In this document: piece by piece, positions 1-9,188 of the stretch | How positions within the stretch are numbered: position 1 is the stretch's first letter | Layout: the number at the start of each line of letters is the position of its first letter | Source of the DNA: Paenibacillus terrigena DSM 21567 | GTDB taxonomy: Bacteria; Bacillota; Bacilli; Paenibacillales; Paenibacillaceae | DNA length: 64,000 nucleotides | Direction of reading: 5' to 3' | Assembly: GCF_000374845.1 (NCBI RefSeq) | Contig: NZ_KB895415.1 | Coordinates: 124,001 to 188,000 of the forward strand | Position numbers and translations under genes: made by a program | The notes under the pieces: generated by a model | Database searches by the model: none | Seen by the model: only the letters and a program-made list of their open reading frames with translations | Told to the model about the DNA's origin: nothing

Positions 1-429
1 CACCACTTGCTTCGCATCAATCGTCGTCGGTACGAGCTTGCCGTCAAGAATCGGCGCACCCATGTCTACACGAACACGTGAGACGGCATTTGTTACGGGA
101 TCCACTTCAAGCTGCAGCGGCTGAACGCCAGCGCCTAACGTTTCTATTGTAATATCATGCTGATCTGTCAGACCGCGGTCATATACGTATTTTGCAACAC
201 AACGAATAGCATTGCCGCATTGCTCTGCTTCAGTACCGTCAGAGTTCATAATTCGCATCCGGAAATCCGCCCTTTCAGAAGGCAGTATGTATACAAGTCC
301 ATCTGCCCCGATCCCGAAAAATCGATTACACGTCTCTATCGCAAGTTCTGATGCGTTGCTAGGGAGCTCCTGCTCCCCAGCGACGACAATAAAATCATTC
401 CCAAGCCCATGCATTTTCGTGAATTTCAT
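1..429 (-). CDS. dapF: Diaminopimelate epimerase, N-terminal part (runs off the window)
   Basis: DapF converts LL- to meso-diaminopimelate, the precursor of lysine and of the peptidoglycan cross-link residue, in the cytosol. The visible 143 codons start with MKFTKMHGLGNDF and include the first catalytic-cysteine segment EQCGNAIRC around residues 69-77, both diagnostic of the family. The rest, including the second active-site cysteine, lies beyond base 1. The ATG is preceded by GAGGAG at good spacing. The gene lies about 70 bp downstream of the Ca2+ ATPase gene on the same strand and may be cotranscribed with it. The identification rests on these motifs and is firm; completeness cannot be judged. 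Confidence 0.95.
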   Translation of the reverse strand, partial: MKFTKMHGLGNDFIVVAGEQELPSNASELAIETCNRFFGIGADGLVYILPSERADFRMRIMNSDGTEAEQCGNAIRCVAKYVYDRGLTDQHDITIETLGAGVQPLQLEVDPVTNAVSRVRVDMGAPILDGKLVPTTIDAKQVV

Positions 430-499
430 TTTATAGCACTCCTCTACTTCAACCATTTCCATAAGCATATCTTAGAGGCTGCGCCGAAGTGGATTCACT

Positions 500-3298
500 T
501 TATGCACGAATGTTTGTACTTTTTATGAGCGGACTGCGTTTCTGTGTTGGCGTTGTCTTCCGCGGCTTACCGCCCGTTAATACACTCCCAATCCCCATGA
601 CGAACGTCGGCACGCCAGCGGCAACAAGGGTAATGGCCCAGTCTCTCAGATCCAGCGGCATTGTCTTGAACACGGGCTGCAGAGGTTCGATATAGAGCAC
701 AGCGAGCAGGAGAACAATCGATGATAACACAGCCAACACCAGATAACGGTTCTGCAAAATATTGCGGTGGAAGATTGAGCGTGAACTGCGGCAGTCAAAT
801 ACATGGATAAGCTGTGCCATGACGAGCGTTGCGAAGGCAACGGATTGCGCTTTGACGAGCTGCTCCGCGCTGTTCGGATCCACTCGCAGCGTCAACCAGA
901 ACGCAAGAAGTGTGAATACGCCAATCAAGATCCCGCGACTAATAATTTTCCACCCTAATCTTCTGGCAAAAATATTCTCTTTCGCACCACGCGGTTTCTG
1001 CTCCATCAAATCCTTCTCTGCCTGATCCACACCCAGCGCCATCGCGGGCAGTCCATCCGTCACGAGATTGACCCAAAGAATCTGAATCGGCACGAGTGGC
1101 AGCGGGAACCCGAGCATCATGGCGATGAACATCGTTAAGATCTCCCCGACATTCGATGCGAGCAAGTAGCGGATGAACTTACGAATATTCTCATAGATAC
1201 CTCGGCCTTCTTCAATGGCAGCCACAATTGTCGAGAAGTTGTCATCACTAAGAATGAGAGCTGATGCTTCTTTCGATACGTCGGTTCCTGTGATCCCCAT
1301 GGCAATTCCGATATCGGCCGCCTTGATCGCAGGCGCATCGTTCACACCGTCGCCCGTCATCGCGACAACATGGCCTTTCCGCTGCAAGGACTTCACGATA
1401 CGAAGCTTATGTTCAGGCGATACCCGAGCGTATACGTAGGTATCATCCACCTTCTGATCCAAATCATCATCAGACATATTCGCTAATTGCTGCCCTGTTA
1501 GAAGCAAGCCGCCGCGCTGAGCAATACCCAGTTGATTCGCGATGGCCTCCGCTGTCGTCTGATGGTCACCCGTAATCATGACCGTCTTAATGCCTGCTCG
1601 GCGGCATTTGGAAATCGCATCACGAACTTCTTTCCTCGGCGGGTCAATCATCCCTGTTAATCCGACGAAAATCAAGTTGCACTCCGCATCATTTTCATTT
1701 GCAACTTCTTCATAAGACCTGACTTCACGGTAAGCCATCCCGAGTACACGGAGCGCTGACTTCGCCATGCCTTCATTCGCTGCGAGCACCTTCTGCCGAA
1801 GGGTTCCAGTGAACGGCACGACTTTACCATCCCATAAAATATAAGCGCATTGTTCGAGCAGCATATCCGGTGCGCCTTTCGCATAAATCAGCTGCCCGCC
1901 TTGATGCTTGAGCTGCACGGACATCCGTTTTCGTTCCGAATCGAATGGGAATTCACAGACCCGCTCATACATCCCGTTTAAGGATTGCTGGGTCACACCC
2001 GCCTTCGAAGCAAGAACGACTAGAGCACCTTCCGTTGGATCGCCTTTGACTTCCCACGTCGATGTGGATTCTTCCTTCACTTTTTTCTTCGGTTTCTCCG
2101 AATGATAAGCCTCTGCGAGGGACGCATTATTACAGAGCGCCGCGATCTGCATTAATCGGCGTAAGGCCTGATCATTTTTGAGATCGACTGCCTTATTATC
2201 CTCTAGGATATGACCAATCGGTTCATACCCTTCTCCAGACACTTGCAGCAAGCGGCCTCCAAGCCACATATGCGTGACGGTCATTTTATTCTGGGTGAGC
2301 GTACCCGTCTTATCCGAACAAATGACGGAGGCACAACCTAAGGTCTCTACAGATGGAAGCTTACGGACAATCGCTTTGCGCTTAATCATACGTTGTACGC
2401 CAAGTGCCAGGGCGATCGTCACGATCGCTGGCAGCCCTTCTGGAATCGCAGCAACCGCCAAGCTAACCCCTGCAAGGAACATGCCGTAGGCCGGCTGACC
2501 ATGCATAATGCCCGCAATCACGACCATCACCGTTAGACCCAAAGCAACGACAATCAATATTTTACCAAGCTGCTCCAGCCGATGTTGAAGCGGCGTCTCC
2601 ATGCTCTCGGTTTGCTGAATCAGATCGGCAATTTTACCCATTTCGGTGTTCATTCCAGTACGTACTACGATCCCTCGGCCTGTACCCCGTGTGACCATCG
2701 TCCCCATGAATCCGAAGTTTCGCTGATCTCCAAGCGGAATACTCGCTTCATCAATCGGAGAAGCATGTTTATTGACTGGCACGGATTCCCCAGTTAATGC
2801 AGACTCTTCCACATCGCAGCTATTCGTCTCCGTCCAGCGAATATCCGCTGGAATCCGGTCTCCACTCTCAAGCAGAACCACATCGCCTGGCACCAGTTGA
2901 TCTGCAGGAATCTGTATGACTTCGTTATCACGAAGCACATGCGCTGCCGGTGCGGATAGCTTCTTGAGCGCACGCAAGGAACGCTCCGCTCGAAATTCTT
3001 GGACAAAACCAAGAATCCCGTTAATGACAATGATCGCCACAATCGTGATCGCGTCCAAATATTCGCCGAGCAAGCCAGAAATCAGTGTGGCTCCCATTAG
3101 CACGAGCACCATGAAATCTTTGAACTGGTTCAAGAAGAGCGCAATCGGTGAGACTTTCTCCCCTTCCGACAACTCATTCGGCCCATGAATCTCCAGGCGT
3201 TTGTTCGCCTCAACCGAGGACAGACCACTGCTTCCATCCACACTTAATGCTTGTTGCAGCTCCTCTGTATTCATCTGGTGCCACATTTTCTGTTCCAT
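500..3298 (-). CDS. P-type Ca2+-transporting ATPase (type IIA, SERCA-like)
   Basis: This membrane pump uses ATP to export Ca2+ from the cytosol. About 932 residues read in order: N-terminal cation-ATPase domain, actuator domain with TGES, the M4 motif PEGLPA, the phosphorylation motif DKTGTLT, an ATP-binding domain with a short Lys-rich insert (PKKKVKEE), the hinge TGDGVNDAP and a C-terminal membrane domain. Everything needed for catalysis is present. An in-frame ATG 33 bases upstream has no good RBS; the ATG at 3298 follows a GGAAGGGG stretch, so I chose it. It is similar in type to B. subtilis YloB, which also neighbours the rqcH homologue yloA. A Ca2+/H+ antiporter at 16646 would serve the same ion. 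Confidence 0.93.
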   Translation of the reverse strand: MEQKMWHQMNTEELQQALSVDGSSGLSSVEANKRLEIHGPNELSEGEKVSPIALFLNQFKDFMVLVLMGATLISGLLGEYLDAITIVAIIVINGILGFVQEFRAERSLRALKKLSAPAAHVLRDNEVIQIPADQLVPGDVVLLESGDRIPADIRWTETNSCDVEESALTGESVPVNKHASPIDEASIPLGDQRNFGFMGTMVTRGTGRGIVVRTGMNTEMGKIADLIQQTESMETPLQHRLEQLGKILIVVALGLTVMVVIAGIMHGQPAYGMFLAGVSLAVAAIPEGLPAIVTIALALGVQRMIKRKAIVRKLPSVETLGCASVICSDKTGTLTQNKMTVTHMWLGGRLLQVSGEGYEPIGHILEDNKAVDLKNDQALRRLMQIAALCNNASLAEAYHSEKPKKKVKEESTSTWEVKGDPTEGALVVLASKAGVTQQSLNGMYERVCEFPFDSERKRMSVQLKHQGGQLIYAKGAPDMLLEQCAYILWDGKVVPFTGTLRQKVLAANEGMAKSALRVLGMAYREVRSYEEVANENDAECNLIFVGLTGMIDPPRKEVRDAISKCRRAGIKTVMITGDHQTTAEAIANQLGIAQRGGLLLTGQQLANMSDDDLDQKVDDTYVYARVSPEHKLRIVKSLQRKGHVVAMTGDGVNDAPAIKAADIGIAMGITGTDVSKEASALILSDDNFSTIVAAIEEGRGIYENIRKFIRYLLASNVGEILTMFIAMMLGFPLPLVPIQILWVNLVTDGLPAMALGVDQAEKDLMEQKPRGAKENIFARRLGWKIISRGILIGVFTLLAFWLTLRVDPNSAEQLVKAQSVAFATLVMAQLIHVFDCRSSRSIFHRNILQNRYLVLAVLSSIVLLLAVLYIEPLQPVFKTMPLDLRDWAITLVAAGVPTFVMGIGSVLTGGKPRKTTPTQKRSPLIKSTNIRA

Positions 3299-3517
3299 GT
3301 CCCTTAATTCCCCTTCCGCGCCATAATCCAAGGACTCTCACTGCATCAGTAACTGCTTTTCCAGTCCTTTGAACAACCCTCTACTGTGGTAAATGTATTC
3401 AGACAAGCCAGAAATTATCCCACTTCCTATTAAGTTTTTCCGCAAAGTATGGCATCATAGAGATGTACGATTGACTTCCTTGAGAATGAAACAAAGGAAT
3501 AGAATGGAGAATGTATT

Positions 3518-5296
3518 ATGGCATTAGACGGTATCGTTACACGTGCCATTGCCTCGGAATTATCCCGATGCATCGGTGGGCGTATTAATAAAATTTATCA
3601 ACCAACGGAACGTGACTTAGTCCTGCAAATTCGTGCGCAGGGCGAAAATTTCAAACTGCTCTTATCCGCCAATCCTACATACCCTCGCGTGCAATTCAGC
3701 GATCAGCAATTTCTTAATCCGCAAGAAGCGCCGATGTTCTGTATGCTTATGCGCAAGTATTGTGAGAGCGGGATTATCGAATCTGTGGAACAAGTTGCAT
3801 TCGAGCGCATTCTGCATATCACGATTCGGCAACGGAATGAGCTTGGTGATGAGTCGACGAAGAAGATCATTATTGAATTAATGGGTCGTCACAGCAACAT
3901 TATCTTGGTCGATCCTACGACAGGTACAATGCTTGACGGCATCCATCATGTCACGCCTGCGATTAGCAGCTATCGGATTGTTATGCCAGGATTCGGGTAC
4001 ACGGAGCCGCCGCAACAGCATAAGCTGCATCCGTTAGAGGTTAAGGAAGCGGAATTCAAATCGGTTATGACTCTTGACCCTGTGGTCGACGAGCTGGAAG
4101 CATCTGTAGAGGGAAAAGGGACATCATCCTACGCTTCGCGTCTCGTCGAACAATTCAGTGGGATTAGTCCACTCATTGGACGCGAAATGGAATATCGCGC
4201 TTCACAGGCGGGCGAGGGTACAGAACTCGATGCACTATGGCAAGCTTTCTCGGCGATTATGAACGATGTTCGCGAGATGCATTTCAGTCCTTGCATAGCC
4301 GTAGATGCGAAAGGCAAGATGTTCTTCTCCGCCATTCCGCTGACATCGATCAGCGATCAGCATCAGTCATTCCCATCGATTAGCGCTTGTATGGAAGCTT
4401 TCTATGGGGACAAAGCTGAACGTGATACCGTCAAGCAACGCGTCAGCGATCTCATTCGTTTCCTACAAAATGAGAAAAACAAGAACATCAAGAAGATTGA
4501 TAAACTGCATGAGTCGATAGAAGAAGCCAAGGACGCCGACCAATATCGTGTTCAAGGGGAATTGTTATTTGCTTCCCTCCATGCCGTGGAGAAAGGAATG
4601 AAAGAAATTGAAGTCGTCAATTATTACGACGAAAATCAAGAAGCCATTCGCATTCCACTGGATCCGCTGCTCGGCCCTTCCGAGAATGCACAGCGCTACC
4701 TTAAACGGTATAACAAATTTAAGAACAGCCTTGCAGTCATTGAAGAGCAGCTCAAGTTAGCGGCGAACGAAATTAAATATATGGAGCTTTTGCTGCAGCA
4801 GCTTGAGCATGCTTCCTTACGTGATATCGATGAGATTCGAGAGGAATTAACCGAACAAGGGTACTTGAGGGATCGTTCGAAGAAAAAAGGCAAGAAGAAA
4901 AAGAACGATAAACCAACTGTACAGTGCTACACTTCTTCGGAAGGCATAGCGATCTATGTCGGCAAGAATAATATCCAGAACGAATATGTGACCAATCGGC
5001 TTGCAGGGCCGGGCGATACATGGCTGCATACCAAAGACATTCCAGGCTCCCATGTCGTCATTCGGAGCAGCGAATTCGGCGATTCGACCTTGGAAGAAGC
5101 AGCGATGCTCGCAGCGCACTACAGTCAAGCGAAGTCTTCCAGCATGGTGCCTGTCGATTATACATTAATAAGGCATGTACGGAAGCCAAGCGGTGCAAAG
5201 CCTGGGTTCGTTATTTATGATCACCAGAAGACGCTATTCATTACACCTGATGAGGATAAGTTAAAGCAGCTGTCTTATGTATTGAAAAATAGCTAA
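3518..5296 (+). CDS. rqcH: Ribosome quality control protein RqcH (NFACT family)
   Basis: RqcH binds 60S-like stalled 50S subunits carrying peptidyl-tRNA and recruits tRNA-Ala to add C-terminal alanine tails that mark the nascent chain for degradation. The 592-residue length is usual. The NFACT-N domain starts MALDGIVTRAIASEL and contains the GRHSN motif near residue 127. It is followed by helix-hairpin-helix and coiled-coil regions (about 290-440), a basic KKKGKKKKNDK linker and the NFACT-R domain with DTWLHTKDIPGSHVVI. Older annotations call this family fibronectin-binding protein A. It diverges from the ATPase gene and ends at a strong terminator. B. subtilis has the same rqcH/Ca-ATPase neighbourhood. 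Confidence 0.95.
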   Translation: MALDGIVTRAIASELSRCIGGRINKIYQPTERDLVLQIRAQGENFKLLLSANPTYPRVQFSDQQFLNPQEAPMFCMLMRKYCESGIIESVEQVAFERILHITIRQRNELGDESTKKIIIELMGRHSNIILVDPTTGTMLDGIHHVTPAISSYRIVMPGFGYTEPPQQHKLHPLEVKEAEFKSVMTLDPVVDELEASVEGKGTSSYASRLVEQFSGISPLIGREMEYRASQAGEGTELDALWQAFSAIMNDVREMHFSPCIAVDAKGKMFFSAIPLTSISDQHQSFPSISACMEAFYGDKAERDTVKQRVSDLIRFLQNEKNKNIKKIDKLHESIEEAKDADQYRVQGELLFASLHAVEKGMKEIEVVNYYDENQEAIRIPLDPLLGPSENAQRYLKRYNKFKNSLAVIEEQLKLAANEIKYMELLLQQLEHASLRDIDEIREELTEQGYLRDRSKKKGKKKKNDKPTVQCYTSSEGIAIYVGKNNIQNEYVTNRLAGPGDTWLHTKDIPGSHVVIRSSEFGDSTLEEAAMLAAHYSQAKSSSMVPVDYTLIRHVRKPSGAKPGFVIYDHQKTLFITPDEDKLKQLSYVLKNS

Positions 5297-5304
5297 ATAA
5301 GCAT

Positions 5305-5353
5305 AAAAAGAAGCTCCCACTCACTTTTTTCGAGGATGTGGGAGCTTCTTTTT
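5305..5353. terminator. Bidirectional intrinsic terminator between rqcH and the DUF2500 gene
   Basis: A perfect 16-bp stem (arms 5305-5320 and 5338-5353) has A5 and T5 tracts at its two ends, so it can act on both strands. It lies between convergent genes. Confidence 0.93.
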
Positions 5354-5364
5354 CGATATAAAAA

Positions 5365-5805
5365 TCACGACATACTTCTGCGCTTACCTGCGGACGATTC
5401 GCGGCCTGATACATGCCGGGGCAGGCGCTCGTACCCCAAATACCGTGTACCTTGATACTTGAGGGTGCCATGATCCCCTTCTGCCAAATGCCCGAACTCA
5501 CGGCCATCCACTTTGAATTCCATTCGATCGCCGCTCTCTACTTCGAAGGTGATGTAATATGTTGTACTGGTCGCGTTATGGAAATGACCGTCATTCGTAT
5601 CATGACGATGACTTACATGGGTACGTTTGCTGACAATTTGAGAGGCTACGTCTAAGACCGGCTGCTTATTGTTACTGCTCCATTGTGATACCCCTTTTGC
5701 AAGCGAAAAGATGATGATGACTGCAACAGCGCCAAAAATGAGTGAGATGAATGTCTCGAACATTCCAAATCCGCCCATCATCGCGTTAAAACCATCAAAT
5801 CCCAT
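5365..5805 (-). CDS. DUF2500 family membrane-anchored protein
   Basis: The 146-residue protein has a hydrophobic segment at about residues 15-40 (FETFISLIFGAVAVIIIFSLA) followed by a soluble domain with the DUF2500 pattern: VDVASQIVSKRTHVSHRH-like start, TTYYITFEVESGDRMEFKV and FGHLAEGDHGTLKYQGTRYLGYER. The predicted layout is one N-terminal membrane anchor with a small beta-rich domain. The biochemical function of the family is not known. The ATG follows AAAGGTGGG. It is probably a single-gene unit ending at the shared terminator with rqcH. Confidence 0.85.
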   Translation of the reverse strand: MGFDGFNAMMGGFGMFETFISLIFGAVAVIIIFSLAKGVSQWSSNNKQPVLDVASQIVSKRTHVSHRHDTNDGHFHNATSTTYYITFEVESGDRMEFKVDGREFGHLAEGDHGTLKYQGTRYLGYERLPRHVSGRESSAGKRRSMS

Positions 5806-5858
5806 ATAAATCCCACCTTTCCATTCTCAAGCATCGAACCAACTTCAATATAGTAGGC

Positions 5859-6713
5859 TTAGCTTCTTGCTTGCTCGAGTGCTGCCAATACTTCAACAGA
5901 GATTCTGCGTCCGCCTAACTCACCATGAAACACGACGCCTTGTCTGGCGCCATGGAAATCTGAACCTGCGGTTACAATCAAATGATACTTCTCCGCCATT
6001 TGGAGGTACCGCTTCTCTTCTTTCTCCCCATGATCCGAATGATAGACCTCAATCCCCGCCATTCGCGCTTCTCGAATAATCTGCTCAACGAGTTCATCAT
6101 CTCCATAGAGCCCCGGATGTGCAATGACCGGCGTTCCCCCGGCTTCACGGATCCAGTCTGCAGCTGTCGATGGCGTGATTCTCGGTGGGCTTACATAGGC
6201 AGCACCACTGGACCCTAGGTAACGATCAAATGCTTCAGCCATATCCTTCACATATCCCTTGAGAACCAGTGTATCCGCGATGTGGGGACGACCAACCGTC
6301 TCATCCGGTGCGAGCGGCCTCCCAAGATTCGCGATGACTTCCTTCATCGTAATATTGATCCCAAGCTGCTGCAGCTTCGCGATCATCATGTCATTACGGC
6401 GATCTCTCGTCGCGCGAAGCTCTGCAAGTCGTCCCAAGAAAATCGGATCGTGATCATTGATGTAATAGCCAAGAATATGAATATCTTTTCCTTCAAGTAC
6501 AGTGCTGATCTCTACACCAGGAACCACTGTCATTCCAATGCGTTCCCCTTCGCGTATCGCCTCCTCAATCCCCGCAACCGTATCATGATCTGTAATCGCT
6601 ACGGCGGTAAGTCCTGCTGCTCTAGCCAGACGAACGTTCTCAGCTGGCGGCTGCATCCCGTCGGAAGCGGTTGTATGTGTATGTAAGTCTACGTATCCTT
6701 GCTGCATATTCAC
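5859..6713 (-). CDS. PHP-domain phosphoesterase (RNase AM / TrpH-YciV type)
   Basis: The protein (284 residues) is a PHP metallophosphoesterase. Metal-binding motifs appear in the expected order: DLHTHTTASDG near the N-terminus, ITDHDTVAG near 40, PGVEIST near 65, IAHPG near 195 and GSDFHG near 250. Homologues remove phosphate from 3',5'-nucleoside bisphosphates or trim 5' ends of RNA; which substrate is used here cannot be told. The start is a GTG after AAAGGGAG with 8-base spacing. It lies downstream of the LysR gene on the same strand with an 84-bp gap that contains a possible degenerate repeat end. Confidence 0.88.
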   Translation of the reverse strand: MNMQQGYVDLHTHTTASDGMQPPAENVRLARAAGLTAVAITDHDTVAGIEEAIREGERIGMTVVPGVEISTVLEGKDIHILGYYINDHDPIFLGRLAELRATRDRRNDMMIAKLQQLGINITMKEVIANLGRPLAPDETVGRPHIADTLVLKGYVKDMAEAFDRYLGSSGAAYVSPPRITPSTAADWIREAGGTPVIAHPGLYGDDELVEQIIREARMAGIEVYHSDHGEKEEKRYLQMAEKYHLIVTAGSDFHGARQGVVFHGELGGRRISVEVLAALEQARS

Positions 6714-6736
6714 GGTGTCAACTCCCTTTCGAAGTA

Positions 6737-6764
6737 GTTCAATAAGTTATCTTTTGATGATCAA
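6737..6764. repeat. Possible degenerate end of the 168-bp repeat
   Basis: The stretch beginning GTTCAATAAGTTATCTTTTG closely resembles the end of the two full 168-bp repeats at 41225 and 47948 (GTTCAAAAAGT-ATCTTTTGATC). The rest of the element is not recognisable here. It could be a remnant or a coincidence in an intergenic gap. Confidence 0.45.
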
Positions 6765-6797
6765 GACGAAGTTCGAGAAGTTACTAGGTCTAACGAA

Positions 6798-7697
6798 CTA
6801 TTTGTCCAATTGCTGCTCCTGAAGAAACGATAAGAACGTCACAGCCGATATCGGGAGCAATGCTGATTTCAAATAAATGGAATAGAATTGGCGCTCAAAG
6901 GAACAATCCTCAATGTCGACAATCTTCACGAGCCCTAGTGTCACCTCATGCTTCACGGAAGATGGCGAGATGATAGCAATGCCGAGACCCGCTTCGACCG
7001 CGGACTTAATGGCGCCTGTGCTGCCGAGCTCCATGACGGCGCGAACAGACTGTATATCTATATTCTTACGCGCAAATTGCTCTTCCATGACTTGCCTTGT
7101 GCCAGATCCTTGCTCCCGCACAATAAAAGGATACTTAAGCACATCCTCGAGCGAGACCACAGAAGCTTCAGCAAGCGGATGATTTGCAGGAACAATCAGC
7201 TTTAATTCATCCTTCATCACCGCTTCGATATGCATGTCAGGGTGCTGTACAGGCGCTTCAATCAATCCAAAATTTAATTGATGGTTCGCAATCTCTTCTA
7301 GAATTTGCGCTGTATTCATGACTTTCATACTAATCGCAATATTCGGATATTGCTGACCAAATGGCCCTAGCATGCGAGGCAGTACATATTCGCCGATCGT
7401 TAAGCTTGCACCGAGCTGAAGTCGCCCTTGAAGCATATGCGTGAACTTGGACATCGCCATATCGGTGTCCCGAATCAACTCGATACTTCTACGAGCAAAT
7501 GGCAACAGTGCTCGACCCGCTTCGGACAGCTCGATCCGCTTCGTAGAACGATTGAACAGCTTCGTACCGAAATACTCTTCCAGCGATTGCACTTGCATGG
7601 TCACGGCTGGCTGCGTCATATGTAAGGCTTGCGCGGCAGCAGAGAAGCTGCCCTTCTCGGAAACGGTATAAAAGATATGTAGCTGATGAAAATTCAA
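6798..7697 (-). CDS. LysR-family transcriptional regulator
   Basis: This is a 299-residue regulator of standard LysR layout: N-terminal winged helix-turn-helix (residues 1-60, with FSAAAQALHMTQPAVTMQVQSLE) and a periplasmic-binding-protein-like effector domain (about 88-295). The N-terminal region resembles the CysL / selenium-associated branch, but I cannot name the effector or targets. The start is set at the TTG that follows GGGAGG by 9 bases; the upstream GTG of the longer frame lies inside that RBS. Neighbour genes do not reveal a metabolic target: the PHP gene lies downstream on the same strand and an unknown gene upstream. Confidence 0.87.
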   Translation of the reverse strand: MNFHQLHIFYTVSEKGSFSAAAQALHMTQPAVTMQVQSLEEYFGTKLFNRSTKRIELSEAGRALLPFARRSIELIRDTDMAMSKFTHMLQGRLQLGASLTIGEYVLPRMLGPFGQQYPNIAISMKVMNTAQILEEIANHQLNFGLIEAPVQHPDMHIEAVMKDELKLIVPANHPLAEASVVSLEDVLKYPFIVREQGSGTRQVMEEQFARKNIDIQSVRAVMELGSTGAIKSAVEAGLGIAIISPSSVKHEVTLGLVKIVDIEDCSFERQFYSIYLKSALLPISAVTFLSFLQEQQLDK

Positions 7698-7790
7698 TGC
7701 AATCACCCTCCCGAGTTCACATCATTCGTAGACGAATTACCATCATTATACCAGATCAGGTGCGATAACTTTCCTATTCCTGTACAAAAA

Positions 7791-7817
7791 AAGCACACCG
7801 CATCAAGCGGCATGCTT
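7791..7817 (-). terminator. Intrinsic terminator of the 145-residue gene
   Basis: Arms AAGCAcaCCGC (7791-7801) and GCGGcaTGCTT (7807-7817) flank a 5-base loop; a run of seven T follows on the minus strand. It lies 13 bp past the stop codon at 7830. Confidence 0.88.
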
Positions 7818-7829
7818 AAATAACTCTTA

Positions 7830-8267
7830 TTACTTTCTTTTGCGACTATTCTTAATCAATGTCATTCGGCGTGAATGCCGCAACCAAGAATAATACGTTT
7901 TCAAATCTCGAAGCTCCATGGTCTCCGACATTCGGCCAAGGAAAGTAACAATAATCATCTTATGAAGTGGATTACCCGCGATATCAATCTCATTCTCAAG
8001 AATCGGAAATTCTGCTACGACAACAAGATCATCATCAATTAGATAGACATCTTCTTCATTCCGATAGTACGGCTGGATCCGATTTTGTTTAAGGCATTCC
8101 CATAAAAACATTGCAATATCATCATAACCTGTCTTCTCATGCTCAACCCGCTCTGCCCAGCGAAATTTGGCATGATTCGTTATGACCACATCGGCCACTT
8201 TCTTATCACCCAAGGTGACATAGAAAGGCTCGTATGTGCTGTATCGTTCCATCACCTTATCTCTCAT
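7830..8267 (-). CDS. Conserved hypothetical protein, 145 residues
   Basis: I do not recognise the family. The protein is soluble and highly charged with a basic C-terminus (RHSRRMTLIKNSRKRK). It contains a stretch of alternating hydrophobic and acidic residues (EEDVYLIDDDLVVVAEF and NPLHKMIIVTFLGRMSET) that suggests a small alpha/beta domain, and an N-terminal NHAKFRWAERV motif reminiscent of toxin-like or nuclease-like small domains, though no catalytic set can be assigned. The ATG at 8267 has GGAG about 12 bases upstream. An ATG five codons later is possible but its RBS would be too close. It follows ylbF-ylbG on the same strand. Confidence 0.7.
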   Translation of the reverse strand: MRDKVMERYSTYEPFYVTLGDKKVADVVITNHAKFRWAERVEHEKTGYDDIAMFLWECLKQNRIQPYYRNEEDVYLIDDDLVVVAEFPILENEIDIAGNPLHKMIIVTFLGRMSETMELRDLKTYYSWLRHSRRMTLIKNSRKRK

Positions 8268-8380
8268 TGGGCATCACTCTCCAGGTTAGATAGGTCTTTA
8301 TATCTAAGCATTTATACCCACTATATTACATGAATGCACTATTTTTCTCAAGCCCTATTTACAAGTGTATGCCTATGAGA

Positions 8381-8644
8381 CTAGAGGTTATAGAATTTCG
8401 CCTTATCCGGACCATTACTACTATATTCGGTCTTTATTTCATTCCGGTAGGACCTTTCAATCCTCTTCACAAAAGCAAGCCTGCGAATATTCTTGACCGT
8501 TTCTTCCGCACGTTCCGAATTAACGTACATTACAACATAGTGCATTCGACGTGAAATATAATGAACCGTTCCATACTTCTCTAAATTCCTTGCTGCTTTT
8601 ACATCGCTAACCCAGATAATATAACCAGTGCGTTCCGCAAACAT
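8381..8644 (-). CDS. ylbG: YlbG family protein (DUF2129)
   Basis: This is a small cytosolic protein of 87 residues, the usual YlbG size, with the family pattern RTGYIIWVSDVKAARNLEKYGTVHYISRRMHYVVMYVN followed by VKNIRRLAFVKRIERS. The function is unknown. It lies 24 bp downstream of ylbF, an order also seen in Bacillus, so the two are probably cotranscribed. The ATG has GAGGGG nine bases upstream. The identification comes from sequence pattern and synteny. Confidence 0.9.
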   Translation of the reverse strand: MFAERTGYIIWVSDVKAARNLEKYGTVHYISRRMHYVVMYVNSERAEETVKNIRRLAFVKRIERSYRNEIKTEYSSNGPDKAKFYNL

Positions 8645-8668
8645 GTTCGCTAACCCCTCTTCTCCCGA

Positions 8669-9112
8669 TCATCCGCCACAACCGCAGCTGCCACCACTGC
8701 CGCATCCGCCGCCTTTTGGATTTGGATCATTACTTGGCACTTTAATGGTCTCAGAGACAGAATGGGCAATAAGCTTCGAGATATTATAGAGCATATCATC
8801 TAAGCGTTGTTCCAATTCCTTAAAGCGTCTTACTTCCTCAATCGCATCCATCTTTGCTTCGACAGCTTTTACAGCGTCTTTCGCTTCATGATAATTCGGA
8901 TGAAAACGACCAAATCTTTGGGTTTCTTCAAAAAGCTCCTTCTTCTTATCGAACTCCCGTAGTAGAAGCTTCACTTCCTCGTTCTGCTCAACCTTCTGCT
9001 TCCAATATATATATTCAGCCACGTCGGCAGAACCATTAATCATATCGCCTAATTCATAGGCGTTACATAGCAGAGAGGCCATGTCAATCGTATTGATCTC
9101 AGATACGCTCAT
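8669..9112 (-). CDS. ylbF: YlbF family regulator (RicF-like) with Cys-rich tail
   Basis: YlbF (RicF) acts in B. subtilis with RicA (YmcA) and RicT (YaaT) in a complex that steers RNase Y-dependent mRNA maturation, sporulation, competence and biofilm. The protein has the all-helical family core (MASLLCNAYELGDMINGSADVAEYIYWKQKV-like region, then EEVKLLLREFDKKKELFEETQRFGRFHPNYHEA). The tail GGGCGSGGSCGCGG carries three cysteines in a glycine context; the B. subtilis complex carries [4Fe-4S] clusters, so a cluster-ligand role is plausible but inferred. I start at the internal ATG (MSVSEINTIDM), which fits the family N-terminus; the frame extends 15 codons upstream without a convincing RBS. Confidence 0.9.
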   Translation of the reverse strand: MSVSEINTIDMASLLCNAYELGDMINGSADVAEYIYWKQKVEQNEEVKLLLREFDKKKELFEETQRFGRFHPNYHEAKDAVKAVEAKMDAIEEVRRFKELEQRLDDMLYNISKLIAHSVSETIKVPSNDPNPKGGGCGSGGSCGCGG

Positions 9113-9188
9113 GAATTTCAACTTCTTTCTATTAAATTTATCGCTCTTATCTATCATACCATGAAATAGTCTGCAATGAACCTTAAAT

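Noticed and set aside
3363-3383. TTTGAACAACC sequence resembling the end of the 168-bp repeat
   Set aside because: Only about ten bases match and the neighbouring bases do not, so it may be chance.
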